Shown here: piece by piece, positions 1 through 6,229 of the stretch | Layout of the letters: the number at the start of each line of letters is the position of its first letter | Position numbering within the stretch: position 1 is the stretch's first letter | Assembly: GCA_041674465.1 (NCBI GenBank) | Contig: JBAYVV010000110.1 | Location: 1-13,169 of the forward strand | Length of the DNA: 13,169 nucleotides | Direction of reading: 5' to 3' | DNA from: JACRAR01 sp041674465 | GTDB taxonomy: Bacteria; Pseudomonadota; Gammaproteobacteria; Burkholderiales; Rhodocyclaceae | Notes under the pieces: model-generated | The model's input: the letters and a program-made list of their open reading frames with translations, nothing else | What the model was told of the DNA's origin: nothing | Databases searched by the model: none | Program-made: the position numbers and the translations under genes

Positions 1-618
1 ACGCAAGCCTTGGGAACCTTTATCGAGAACCCCGACCTGCAGCCTGAGGAATCGATCAATTACGAGGTCGGCTACAAGGGACAGCCGTGGAAGGGTGCCA
101 GGGCCGAAGCTGCGATCTTTTACAGCAGCATACGCGACAAAATCCAGTCGGCCTTGCTGGGTAGCAACACCAACTGCACCAAGCCAAAGAGTTGCCAGTG
201 GCAGAATGTCGGCAAGGTACATGCTCAGGGCATAGAGCTTGGTTTGCGCAGCCCGGTCAATTCGTGGATGGAACTGGGCGGGAATTACACCCTTACGGAA
301 TTCCACAACATCAGCAATCCATCAGTCAAGATGACCAATATTCCGCAGCAGAAGCTGACTGCTCATGCCCTGATCAGGCCCACCAGTGCAATCGATCTGA
401 TTGCATTTGCCGAATACGACAGCAGCCGCTGGGATTCGGTAACCTTCGCCAGGGTGCCAGGATTCACGACAATGAACCTGAAGGCTGCCTATCATGGCAT
501 CAAAAATATCTCGGCTGAATTGGGTGTAACCAATCTGGCCGACAGGAACTACTCGATGGCCGATGGCTTCCCCAACCCGGGCCGCATGTGGTTTGCCAAT
601 GCCAGCTATCAATTCTGA
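1..618 (+). CDS. TonB-dependent outer-membrane receptor, C-terminal part
   Basis: This is the C-terminal 205 residues of a TonB-dependent receptor, an outer-membrane barrel that imports scarce ligands such as metal chelates using energy from TonB-ExbBD. The frame is open from base 1, so the plug domain and most of the barrel lie outside the window. The visible part begins with the typical NPDLQPEES stretch and shows alternating barrel strands. Later landmarks are a GIELG strand near residue 77 and a VTNLADRNY stretch close to the end. The chain ends in ASYQF, with the terminal phenylalanine expected of outer-membrane barrels. Two cysteines (about residues 59 and 65) lie in one loop and could form a disulfide. 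The next gene follows after only 15 bp, so the two are probably cotranscribed. The ligand cannot be read from this fragment; the nearby molybdate genes make an oxyanion or metal chelate plausible, but that is inference. Confidence 0.93.
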   Translation, partial: TQALGTFIENPDLQPEESINYEVGYKGQPWKGARAEAAIFYSSIRDKIQSALLGSNTNCTKPKSCQWQNVGKVHAQGIELGLRSPVNSWMELGGNYTLTEFHNISNPSVKMTNIPQQKLTAHALIRPTSAIDLIAFAEYDSSRWDSVTFARVPGFTTMNLKAAYHGIKNISAELGVTNLADRNYSMADGFPNPGRMWFANASYQF

Positions 619-633
619 CGAAGAGGAAATATC

Positions 634-1173
634 ATGATTTACGCCATTCGCAACACGTTTTTGATTGCACTTTTTGTCCTGAGCGCAAACACCTTTGCAC
701 ACAAAGTCGACGACCCTTCGAAATATGTAACTACGAGCGTTAGCGTCATCGGCGCTGTCGAGAACAAGCTGACGCTTAGCGTGGATGATCTGAAAAAATT
801 GCCGCAACAGCAGTTGACCGAGGTTCGCATCATCAACCATGAAGACGCCACGACCAATACCCTGAAAAATCTCAAGGGGGTCTTGCTGAGGGACATCCTG
901 GACCGGGCCAAGGTGCATGCACCCGATCACAGCGACGTCAAGAAGATCGCCATCATCGCCAACGCCAGTGATGACTACAAGGCGGTGTATTCCTGGAACG
1001 AAGTTTTCAATTCGTCAATCGGCGACGGCGTGATCGTGTTCTTCGAAAATGATGGCAAAGCCCTGGGCGACAGTGACGGTCGCATCGCGATGGTGTCGGC
1101 GAAAGACTCAAAGACCGGCATGCGACACGTACGCTGGCTGAAATCATTGGAAGTGCGCAAGATCGTTGATTGA
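634..1173 (+). CDS. Small exported protein with sulfite-oxidase-like molybdopterin-binding fold
   Basis: This 179-residue protein resembles the oxidoreductase molybdopterin-binding domain (sulfite oxidase fold). Residues 1-22 form a signal peptide with a likely cut after TFA, so it should be periplasmic. Family-like stretches are LKGVLLRDILDRAKV (about 80-94), DDYKAVYSWNEVF (113-125), GKALGDSDGRIAMV (141-154) and RHVRWLKSLEV (164-174). The chain has no cysteine at all, so the cysteine that ligates molybdenum in true sulfite oxidases is missing. It is therefore unlikely to be a classical sulfite oxidase and may instead bind a pterin, an oxyanion or a partner protein. The start is supported by GAGGAA eight bases upstream. 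It sits directly after a TonB receptor and before modABC, which suggests a role in metal or oxyanion acquisition. Fold assignment is fairly sure; function is unknown. Confidence 0.75.
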   Translation: MIYAIRNTFLIALFVLSANTFAHKVDDPSKYVTTSVSVIGAVENKLTLSVDDLKKLPQQQLTEVRIINHEDATTNTLKNLKGVLLRDILDRAKVHAPDHSDVKKIAIIANASDDYKAVYSWNEVFNSSIGDGVIVFFENDGKALGDSDGRIAMVSAKDSKTGMRHVRWLKSLEVRKIVD

Positions 1174-1180
1174 CAGAAAG

Positions 1181-1207
1181 TCGGGATCATTCACAGGGTG
1201 ATCCCGA
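1181..1207 (+). terminator. Hairpin after the molybdopterin-fold gene, possible terminator
   Basis: TCGGGATCA (1181-1189) and TGATCCCGA (1199-1207) form a perfect 9-bp inverted repeat with a 9-base loop, starting 7 bases after the stop codon. No T-tract follows, so it is a weak or Rho-assisted terminator, or an mRNA-stabilising or processing hairpin. It separates the receptor pair from modABC. Confidence 0.45.
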
Positions 1208-1327
1208 TGATTCCGACGGCGTTGATCGAGTCTTGCTGCGTGATTTCCGACTGGGGGAATATACTTTCATCCAGACTCTAAAATACTGAAATTGTGGGTG
1301 ATGCCTGAAAGGCGGTGCAGCGCTCAC

Positions 1328-1333
1328 AAGGAG
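1328..1333 (+). promoter_or_regulatory. Shine-Dalgarno that sets the modA start
   Basis: AAGGAG lies 9 bases before ATG 1343 and only 3 bases before ATG 1337. It favours the 1343 start and excludes the upstream TTG/ATG starts at 1292 and 1301, which would put a charged, non-signal extension in front of the signal peptide. The 1174-1342 gap also holds a TATACT at 1260-1265 that could be a -10 box, but no good -35 lies at the right distance and I see no E. coli-type ModE box. Confidence 0.6.
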
Positions 1334-1342
1334 AGAATGAAT

Positions 1343-2083
1343 ATGCTGCGCATCACCCTGTTTGTTGTCACGTTTTTTATTCCTTTCCTCACCCTCGCCG
1401 AGGAGGTCACAATCGCTGTCGCCGCCAACTTCGCCAACCCTGCCAAGCAGATCGCAGCAGAGTTCGAAAAAGATACCGGGCACCAGGCGACCCTATCCTT
1501 TGGCGCCACGGGAAAGTTTTATGCGCAGATCAAGAACGGGGCGCCCTTCGATATCCTGTTGGCGGCGGATGACGAAACGCCGGCCAGACTGATACAGGAA
1601 GGCACTGCTGTCCCGGCTTCACGCTTTACCTACGCAATCGGCAGGCTGGTGCTCTGGTCGGCAAAACCTGGTTATGTCGATGCGCAGGGTGAAGTTCTGA
1701 AGGGCGAGTTCAAGCATCTGGCAATCGCCAATCCGAAGTTGGCACCCTACGGTCAGGCTGCCATAGAAACCCTGACCGTTCTCAAAATGCTTGAGACCCT
1801 GCAGCCGAAATTCGTCCAGGCCGAGAACATCGCCCAGGCTCATCAGTTTGTCGCCTCCGCCAATGCCGAGCTTGGTTTCGTTGCACTTTCGCAGGTTTTC
1901 AAGGATGGAAAAATCAGCGAAGGATCAGCCTGGGTGGTGCCGGCCCATTTGCACCAGCCGATTCGACAAGATGCGGTCATCCTCGATAAAGGCAAAGGCA
2001 AGGCCGCCGCCGATGCCTGGATAAAATACCTGAAAGGTGAAAAGGCCACAGCGATCATCAGATCCTATGGCTATGCAAACTGA
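1343..2083 (+). CDS. modA: Molybdate ABC transporter, periplasmic binding protein
   Basis: ModA captures molybdate (and often tungstate) in the periplasm and delivers it to ModB. From the chosen ATG the protein has 246 residues, normal for the family. Residues 1-19 are a hydrophobic signal peptide, probably cut before EEVTIAVAANF. Family blocks are AVAANF (25-30), SFGATGKFYAQI (52-63), FDILLAADDETP (69-80, oxyanion-binding loop region), LAIANPKLAPYGQAA (126-140) and ELGFVALSQV (176-185). ATG 1337 is also in frame, two codons earlier, but is too close to the Shine-Dalgarno. modB begins 6 bp after the stop codon, giving an operon modABC. Whether transcription starts in the 169-bp gap upstream or reads through from the receptor unit is not decided by the sequence. 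Confidence 0.95.
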   Translation: MLRITLFVVTFFIPFLTLAEEVTIAVAANFANPAKQIAAEFEKDTGHQATLSFGATGKFYAQIKNGAPFDILLAADDETPARLIQEGTAVPASRFTYAIGRLVLWSAKPGYVDAQGEVLKGEFKHLAIANPKLAPYGQAAIETLTVLKMLETLQPKFVQAENIAQAHQFVASANAELGFVALSQVFKDGKISEGSAWVVPAHLHQPIRQDAVILDKGKGKAAADAWIKYLKGEKATAIIRSYGYAN

Positions 2084-2089
2084 ACGCGC

Positions 2090-2761
2090 ATGCCCAGTGC
2101 CGACCTCCATGCCGTCTGGCTTACGCTCAAGCTCGCAAGCTGTACGACACTGATATTGTTGCTGGTTGGGACGCCGCTCGCCTGGTGGCTGGCACGCACG
2201 CATTCCTGGTGGAAAAGTCCGGTCGCTGCCGTTGTGGCTTTGCCGATCGTGTTGCCGCCGACGGTGATCGGGTTCTATCTGTTGCTGCTGTTGGGACCCG
2301 AGGGTGTGGTGGGGCAATTTACGGCCTGGGCGGGCATCGGTCTGCTGCCGTTTACATTCTGGGGTCTGGTGGTGGCTTCGGTGTTTTACTCCATGCCCTT
2401 CGTCGTACAGCCGATACAGAATGCCTTCGAAGCCATCGGCGCCCGCCCGCTTGAAGTGGCCGCGACGCTGCGTGCCTCGCCGCTTGACGCCTTCTTTACT
2501 GTGGCATTGCCATTGGCCCGTCCTGGTTTCCTCACCGCCATCGTGCTTGGCTTTGCCCACACGGTCGGCGAATTCGGCATCGTACTGATGATCGGCGGCA
2601 ATATCCCGGGAGTGACGCGCGTGATCTCGGTGCAAATTTACGACCATGTCGAGGCACTCGAGTATGTCCAAGCGCATTGGCTGGCAGGCGGCATGCTGAC
2701 ATTTTCATTTCTGGTGTTGCTGGCGCTCTACCTCCTCAATCAGGCCAAGCAGCGTCCATGA
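2090..2761 (+). CDS. modB: Molybdate ABC transporter, permease
   Basis: ModB is the inner-membrane channel of the molybdate importer and works as a homodimer with two ModC subunits. The 223 residues give about five membrane segments, roughly at 10-33, 45-68, 85-106, 146-170 and 197-217. The cytoplasmic EAA loop that docks onto ModC is EVAATLRASPLDAFFTVALP (122-141). The modA stop codon lies in the same frame 9 bases upstream, so ATG 2090 is the first possible ATG. No clear Shine-Dalgarno precedes it, which suggests translational coupling to modA. Its stop overlaps the modC start in an ATGA. Confidence 0.95.
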   Translation: MPSADLHAVWLTLKLASCTTLILLLVGTPLAWWLARTHSWWKSPVAAVVALPIVLPPTVIGFYLLLLLGPEGVVGQFTAWAGIGLLPFTFWGLVVASVFYSMPFVVQPIQNAFEAIGARPLEVAATLRASPLDAFFTVALPLARPGFLTAIVLGFAHTVGEFGIVLMIGGNIPGVTRVISVQIYDHVEALEYVQAHWLAGGMLTFSFLVLLALYLLNQAKQRP

Positions 2762-3828
2762 CCATCGAGGCATGCTTCCGGCATGGCTATCCCGGTTTTA
2801 CGCTGGATGTAGACCTGTCCTTGCCGGAGCGGGGTGTCACGGCGCTCTTCGGTCATTCGGGCGCAGGAAAAACGACGTTGCTCCGCCTCATTGCTGGACT
2901 GGAACAGGCCGCCAACGGTAAGCTGACCGTCAATGGCGAAGTCTGGCAAAACAACAGCGACGTTTTGCCACCGCATCGCCGCTCGCTTGGCTACGTGTTC
3001 CAGGAAGCCAGTTTGTTTTCTCATTTATCCGTGCGCGACAATCTTGTCTATGGAATGAAGCGTGTTCCCGTCCGCTTGCGCAGGGTGGCCTTGGAGCGTG
3101 CCATCGAACTCCTGGGCATCGCCGGGTTTTTGCAGCGCATGCCGGACAGTCTCTCCGGGGGCGAACGGCAGCGCGTGGCGATTGCCCGCGCCCTGGTCAC
3201 CAGTCCTCGCCTGCTGCTGATGGACGAGCCGCTCGCGGCATTGGATCTGGCCCGCAAAACAGAGATCCTGCCCTATCTGGAAAGGCTTTTCGAGGAACTG
3301 GAAATGCCGGTACTGTATGTCAGCCATTCACCCGATGAGGTGGCGCGCCTGGCGGATTACCTCGTTGTCATGGATGCAGGGCGTGCCGTGGCGACAGGCG
3401 CTTTGTCCGAAACACTGGCACGGCTCGACCTGCCGATTCGCTTGGGTGAGGATGTCGGTGTGGTGCTGCAGGGGTCCGTCGCAGAAAAGGATCAGCAATG
3501 GCATTTGGCGCGCATCCGTTGCTCCGATGGCGACTTCTGGGTACGCGATGCGGGTCACCCGATAGGCCATGGTGTGCGGGTGCGCATTCTTGCCCGCGAC
3601 ATCAGTATCGCCCTGCATCGGACCGATGACAGCAGTATTGTGAATATCCTGCCTGTGGAGGTCGTCGAGGTTGCAGACGATACCCATCCTGCCCAGGTAC
3701 TCGTCAAGCTCAGGCTTGCCACGTCTTGTTTGCTGGCGCGGGTGACCCGGCGTTCCGCCGCAAGCTTGAACCTGATTCCGGGCCGCAGGGTCTTTGCTCA
3801 GATCAAGGCAGTGGCGCTGATTGCCTGA
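2758..3828 (+). CDS. modC: Molybdate ABC transporter, ATP-binding protein with Mop domain
   Basis: ModC hydrolyses ATP on the cytoplasmic side to drive molybdate import. It has 356 residues, the usual ModC length. Visible motifs are Walker A GHSGAGKTT (32-40), ABC signature LSGGERQ (132-138), Walker B LLLMDEP (152-158) and the H-loop histidine 190 in VSHS. The last 70 or so residues (from about 287, with SIVNILPVEVVEV) form the Mop/TOBE domain that can bind molybdate and tune transport. The start at 2758 overlaps the modB stop (ATGA). An earlier in-frame start at 2677 would lie inside modB and add a 27-residue non-family extension, so I reject it. This is the last gene of modABC; no strong intrinsic terminator follows. 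Confidence 0.95.
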   Translation: MTIEACFRHGYPGFTLDVDLSLPERGVTALFGHSGAGKTTLLRLIAGLEQAANGKLTVNGEVWQNNSDVLPPHRRSLGYVFQEASLFSHLSVRDNLVYGMKRVPVRLRRVALERAIELLGIAGFLQRMPDSLSGGERQRVAIARALVTSPRLLLMDEPLAALDLARKTEILPYLERLFEELEMPVLYVSHSPDEVARLADYLVVMDAGRAVATGALSETLARLDLPIRLGEDVGVVLQGSVAEKDQQWHLARIRCSDGDFWVRDAGHPIGHGVRVRILARDISIALHRTDDSSIVNILPVEVVEVADDTHPAQVLVKLRLATSCLLARVTRRSAASLNLIPGRRVFAQIKAVALIA

Positions 3829-3906
3829 TTTGAAGGGCCAGTTGTAGAAGGCCAGCGCAATTTATTGTTTCCAATTTGACGGGCTTTTGATGTTCACGCA
3901 TCACTA

Positions 3907-3930
3907 ACCTATGCATATGTATGCATGGGT
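3907..3930. promoter_or_regulatory. 24-bp imperfect palindrome in convergent gap
   Basis: ATGCATA-TG-TATGCAT (3911-3926) is a perfect 7-bp inverted repeat. It extends outward to 3907-3930 with a single mismatched pair. A second palindrome, TTTGCGCAAA, lies at 3944-3953. The gap from 3829 to 4029 lies between the ends of modC and the DUF779 gene, so a promoter operator is not expected there. The repeat is not the CGTTATATA-type E. coli ModE box. It could be a protein-binding site for a small unannotated transcript or a structural element. No gene is supported in the gap. Confidence 0.35.
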
Positions 3931-4029
3931 ATGGGGTCATCGCTTTGCGCAAATGTTGTCTCAATTTGCGTCAGTGTCTTATTGTCGTACGTGACAAGTT
4001 CAACATTTCCTCAGCAATTTCCAAATACT

Positions 4030-4398
4030 CTACTTCATCGGTTCCTGATCCAGGGCTGCCAGTTCTTCATCGCTGAAGACCCGGGAACGCGTATGAAACG
4101 CCTTGCCTTCCGGTCCTTCGAGCGAGAAGGTGCCGCCATGTCCTTCGATAACGTCGATGATGAGCTGGGTATGTTTCCAGTACTCGTACTGCGCTTTGCC
4201 GATATAGAAGGGGCAGCCGCCGATGTCGCCGAGATACACATCCCCGGCGCCGATGGTAATTTCGCCCGGCAAGTAACAATTGGCGGCACTGTTGTCGCAA
4301 CAGCCACCCGATTGGTGGAACATCAATGTGCCGTGTTTCGTCTTGAGGAATTCAATGAGTTCAAGTGCCGCTGCAGTGGCAATGACTTTATCGACCAT
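4030..4398 (-). CDS. DUF779 protein, partner of aldehyde dehydrogenase
   Basis: This 122-residue protein belongs to the DUF779 family, small cytoplasmic proteins of unknown biochemical role that are commonly encoded next to ExaC/AcoD-type aldehyde dehydrogenases. Family features are FHQSGGCCDNSAANC (27-41) and GDIGGCPFYIG (58-67), giving cysteines 33, 34, 41 and 62 that could bind a metal or form redox-active pairs. Position and orientation behind the aldehyde dehydrogenase support a shared role. It starts only 14 bases beyond the U-tract of an intrinsic terminator, so its expression depends on terminator read-through or on a promoter inside the spacer. The upstream bases show no strong Shine-Dalgarno. 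The family call is secure; the function is not. Confidence 0.88.
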   Translation of the reverse strand: MVDKVIATAAALELIEFLKTKHGTLMFHQSGGCCDNSAANCYLPGEITIGAGDVYLGDIGGCPFYIGKAQYEYWKHTQLIIDVIEGHGGTFSLEGPEGKAFHTRSRVFSDEELAALDQEPMK

Positions 4399-4412
4399 GA
4401 TTATCGCCAGTT

Positions 4413-4439
4413 AAAAAACGCCCGGCCGAAGCCGGGCGT
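4413..4439 (-). terminator. Strong intrinsic terminator between aldehyde dehydrogenase and DUF779
   Basis: Read on the minus strand, ACGCCCGGC (4439-4431), a TTCG tetraloop (4430-4427) and GCCGGGCGT (4426-4418) form a 9-bp, very GC-rich stem, with the final T of the stem opening a TTTTTT tract (4418-4413). This is a textbook Rho-independent terminator. Two further hairpins precede it in the transcript: arms 4496-4502/4479-4485 (7 bp) and 4458-4463/4446-4451 (6 bp). The whole 108-bp spacer after the dehydrogenase stop is therefore structured. Confidence 0.88.
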
Positions 4440-4506
4440 GAAACCCCATCGTTGGAGCGATGGAGGCCGGATCGCAAGTGCCCGCTGTCTGGGGTGCGGG
4501 CAAGTC

Positions 4507-6027
4507 TCAGAAGAAGCCGAGTTTGTTTTCGCTGTAGCTGACCAACAGGTTCTTGGTTTGCTGGTAATGGTCAAGCATGACCTTGTGCGTCTCGCGGCCG
4601 ATGCCGGATTCCTTGTAACCGCCGAAGGCGGCGTGCGCCGGGTAGAGATGGTAGCAATTGGTCCAGACCCGTCCCGCCTTGATGGCGCGCCCCATGCGGT
4701 AGGCAACGTTGCCGTTGCGGCTCCAGACGCCGGCGCCAAGACCGTAGAGCGTATCGTTGGCGATTTCCAATGCTTGGGCTTCGTCCTTGAAGGTGGTGAC
4801 GGCGAGTACCGGACCGAAAATTTCTTCCTGGAAAATGCGCATCTTGTTGTGGCCCTTGAACAAGGTTGGCTCTACGTAATAGCCGCCCGCAAGTTCGCCG
4901 CCGAGTTGCGCCTGGTTGCCGCCGCTCAAGACCTGGGCGCCTTCCTGCTTGCCGAGATCCAGATAGGACAGGATCTTGGTCAATTGTTCCTTGGAAGCCT
5001 GTGCGCCGAGCATGGTGTCGGTATCGAGAGGGCTGCCCTGTTTGATGAGCTTGACGCGGGCCAGGCAGCGCTCCATGAACTTGTCGTAAATGGATTCCTG
5101 GATCAGTGCGCGGGACGGACAGGTGCAGACTTCGCCCTGGTTGAAGGCGAACAGGACGAGCCCTTCGACGGCCTTGTCGAAGAAGCAGTCATCAGCCTGG
5201 GCGATGTCGGCAAAAAAGATGTTGGGTGATTTTCCGCCGAGTTCCAATGTTGCCGGGATCAGGTTGTTCGCGGCCGCCTGGGCAATCACGCGACCGGTGG
5301 AGGTGGATCCGGTAAAGGCAATCTTGGCGATACGCTTGCTGGTGGCCAATGGCATGCCGGCTTCGCGGCCGTAGCCATTGACGATATTGAGTACGCCGGG
5401 AGGCAACAGGTCGGCAATCAGTTCGGCCAGAATCAGAATGCTGATCGGCGTCGACTCGGCCGGCTTCAGCACCACGGCATTGCCGGCGCCTATGGCAGGG
5501 GCAAGCTTCCAGGCGGCCATGAGGATCGGGAAGTTCCACGGAATGATCTGTCCGACAACTCCGAGCGGCTCATGGTAATGATAGGCAACCGTGGTTTCGT
5601 CGATATCGCTGAGTTTGCCTTCCTGGGCGCGCACGCAGCCGGCGAAGTAGCGGAAATGGTCGATGGTCAGCGGGATATCGGCATTCAAGGTTTCCCGCAT
5701 CGGCTTGCCGTTATCCACGGTTTCGGCATAGGCGAGCAATTCGAGATTGGCTTCCAGACGGTCGGCGATCCTGAGCAGGATGTTGGCCCGCTCTCCTGGG
5801 GCGGTCTTGCCCCATTTTTCGGCGGCAGCATGCGCTGCATCAAGCGCGAGTTCGATATCTTCCGCAGTGGAACGAGCAGCCTTGGTGTAGGGCTTGCCGG
5901 AGATGGGCGTGATGACGTCAAAGTATTCGCCTTTGACCGGGGCGACCCACTTGCCACCAATGAAGTTATCGTATTTGGATTTGTACTGGATTTTGGCGTC
6001 AGGGGTATTGGGTGAGGCATACAGCAT
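4507..6027 (-). CDS. exaC: NAD-dependent aldehyde dehydrogenase, ExaC/AcoD type
   Basis: This enzyme oxidises acetaldehyde and similar aliphatic aldehydes to acids with NAD+. Its 506 residues match the ExaC/AcoD acetaldehyde dehydrogenase group, including the characteristic N-terminal block around YDNFIGGKWVAPVKGEYFD. Catalytic features are PWNFP with Asn165, FTGST (238-242) in the nucleotide-binding domain, general-base Glu262 in LELGGKSPN, and the nucleophile Cys301 in FNQGEVCTCPSR with a second cysteine at 303. The start is supported by AAGGAGA (6038-6032) just upstream. A near-perfect sigma-54 promoter lies about 75 bp upstream, matching the sigma-54 control described for acoD in Ralstonia eutropha. 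A DUF779 gene follows, also typical. The symbol is by family resemblance; acoD would be equally apt. The exact aldehyde is inferred. Confidence 0.93.
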   Translation of the reverse strand: MLYASPNTPDAKIQYKSKYDNFIGGKWVAPVKGEYFDVITPISGKPYTKAARSTAEDIELALDAAHAAAEKWGKTAPGERANILLRIADRLEANLELLAYAETVDNGKPMRETLNADIPLTIDHFRYFAGCVRAQEGKLSDIDETTVAYHYHEPLGVVGQIIPWNFPILMAAWKLAPAIGAGNAVVLKPAESTPISILILAELIADLLPPGVLNIVNGYGREAGMPLATSKRIAKIAFTGSTSTGRVIAQAAANNLIPATLELGGKSPNIFFADIAQADDCFFDKAVEGLVLFAFNQGEVCTCPSRALIQESIYDKFMERCLARVKLIKQGSPLDTDTMLGAQASKEQLTKILSYLDLGKQEGAQVLSGGNQAQLGGELAGGYYVEPTLFKGHNKMRIFQEEIFGPVLAVTTFKDEAQALEIANDTLYGLGAGVWSRNGNVAYRMGRAIKAGRVWTNCYHLYPAHAAFGGYKESGIGRETHKVMLDHYQQTKNLLVSYSENKLGFF

Positions 6028-6101
6028 GATGTCTCCTTGATTGGAATATGGGAATACGCTATTGCGTTCGCCTGTAGCGTCTTACACGGCTTGCTGCAAT
6101 A

Positions 6102-6117
6102 GGCAATCGACGTGCCA
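6102..6117 (-). promoter_or_regulatory. Sigma-54 (-24/-12) promoter of the aldehyde dehydrogenase
   Basis: On the minus strand the sequence TGGCACGTCGATTGCC (6117 to 6102) fits the RpoN consensus TGGCACG-N4-TTGC at every consensus position, with the required GG-to-GC spacing. The predicted transcription start is near 6092, giving a 5' leader of roughly 65 bases before ATG 6027. Such promoters need an AAA+ activator bound upstream; none is encoded in the window. Confidence 0.85.
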
Positions 6118-6179
6118 CACTCAAGGAAGAATTGCCATTGCAAAATCTCCCATGGCTTTTTGTTTTACAAGCTGACTAT

Positions 6180-6192
6180 CCAGATTTTCTGG
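6180..6192. promoter_or_regulatory. Dyad, candidate activator or regulator binding site
   Basis: CCAGA-TTT-TCTGG is a perfect 5-bp inverted repeat. It is centred about 94 bases upstream of the start predicted for the sigma-54 promoter, a usual distance for an enhancer site. It also lies about 44 bases upstream of the divergent regulator gene, so it could equally be an autoregulatory operator. Single occurrence; low certainty. Confidence 0.35.
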
Positions 6193-6229
6193 TCTGAAAT
6201 CCTCTGCATTTTTCGGTTAAGCTTCAGCC

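Noticed and set aside
322..930. A 202-codon minus-strand frame across the receptor and molybdopterin-fold genes.
   Set aside because: It crosses two real gene ends on the other strand and shows no domain; a shadow frame.
1292..1342. An upstream TTG/ATG start for modA that would add 17 residues.
   Set aside because: It lies before the Shine-Dalgarno and would place charged residues ahead of the signal peptide.
1174..1342. A ModE operator upstream of modA.
   Set aside because: I searched for the palindromic TATATA-type half sites of E. coli ModE and found none; only an isolated TATACT.
2185..2210. TGGCACG inside modB, and a similar one in the regulator gene (about 6880), as further sigma-54 promoters.
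   Set aside because: The -12 TTGC element is missing at the required distance in both.
2677..2757. An upstream start for modC inside modB.
   Set aside because: It adds 27 non-family residues; the ATGA overlap at 2758 gives the normal ModC N-terminus.
3814..3858. GCGCTG ... CAGCGC inverted repeat at the end of modC as a terminator.
   Set aside because: Only 6 bp with a loop of over 30 bases and no real T-tract.
3925..5229. A 434-codon open frame on the plus strand, antisense to the DUF779 gene and the end of the aldehyde dehydrogenase.
   Set aside because: The opposite strand encodes two clear family proteins with intact catalytic residues; the antisense frame has no recognisable domain or start signal and runs through a terminator. 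It is a by-product of codon bias.
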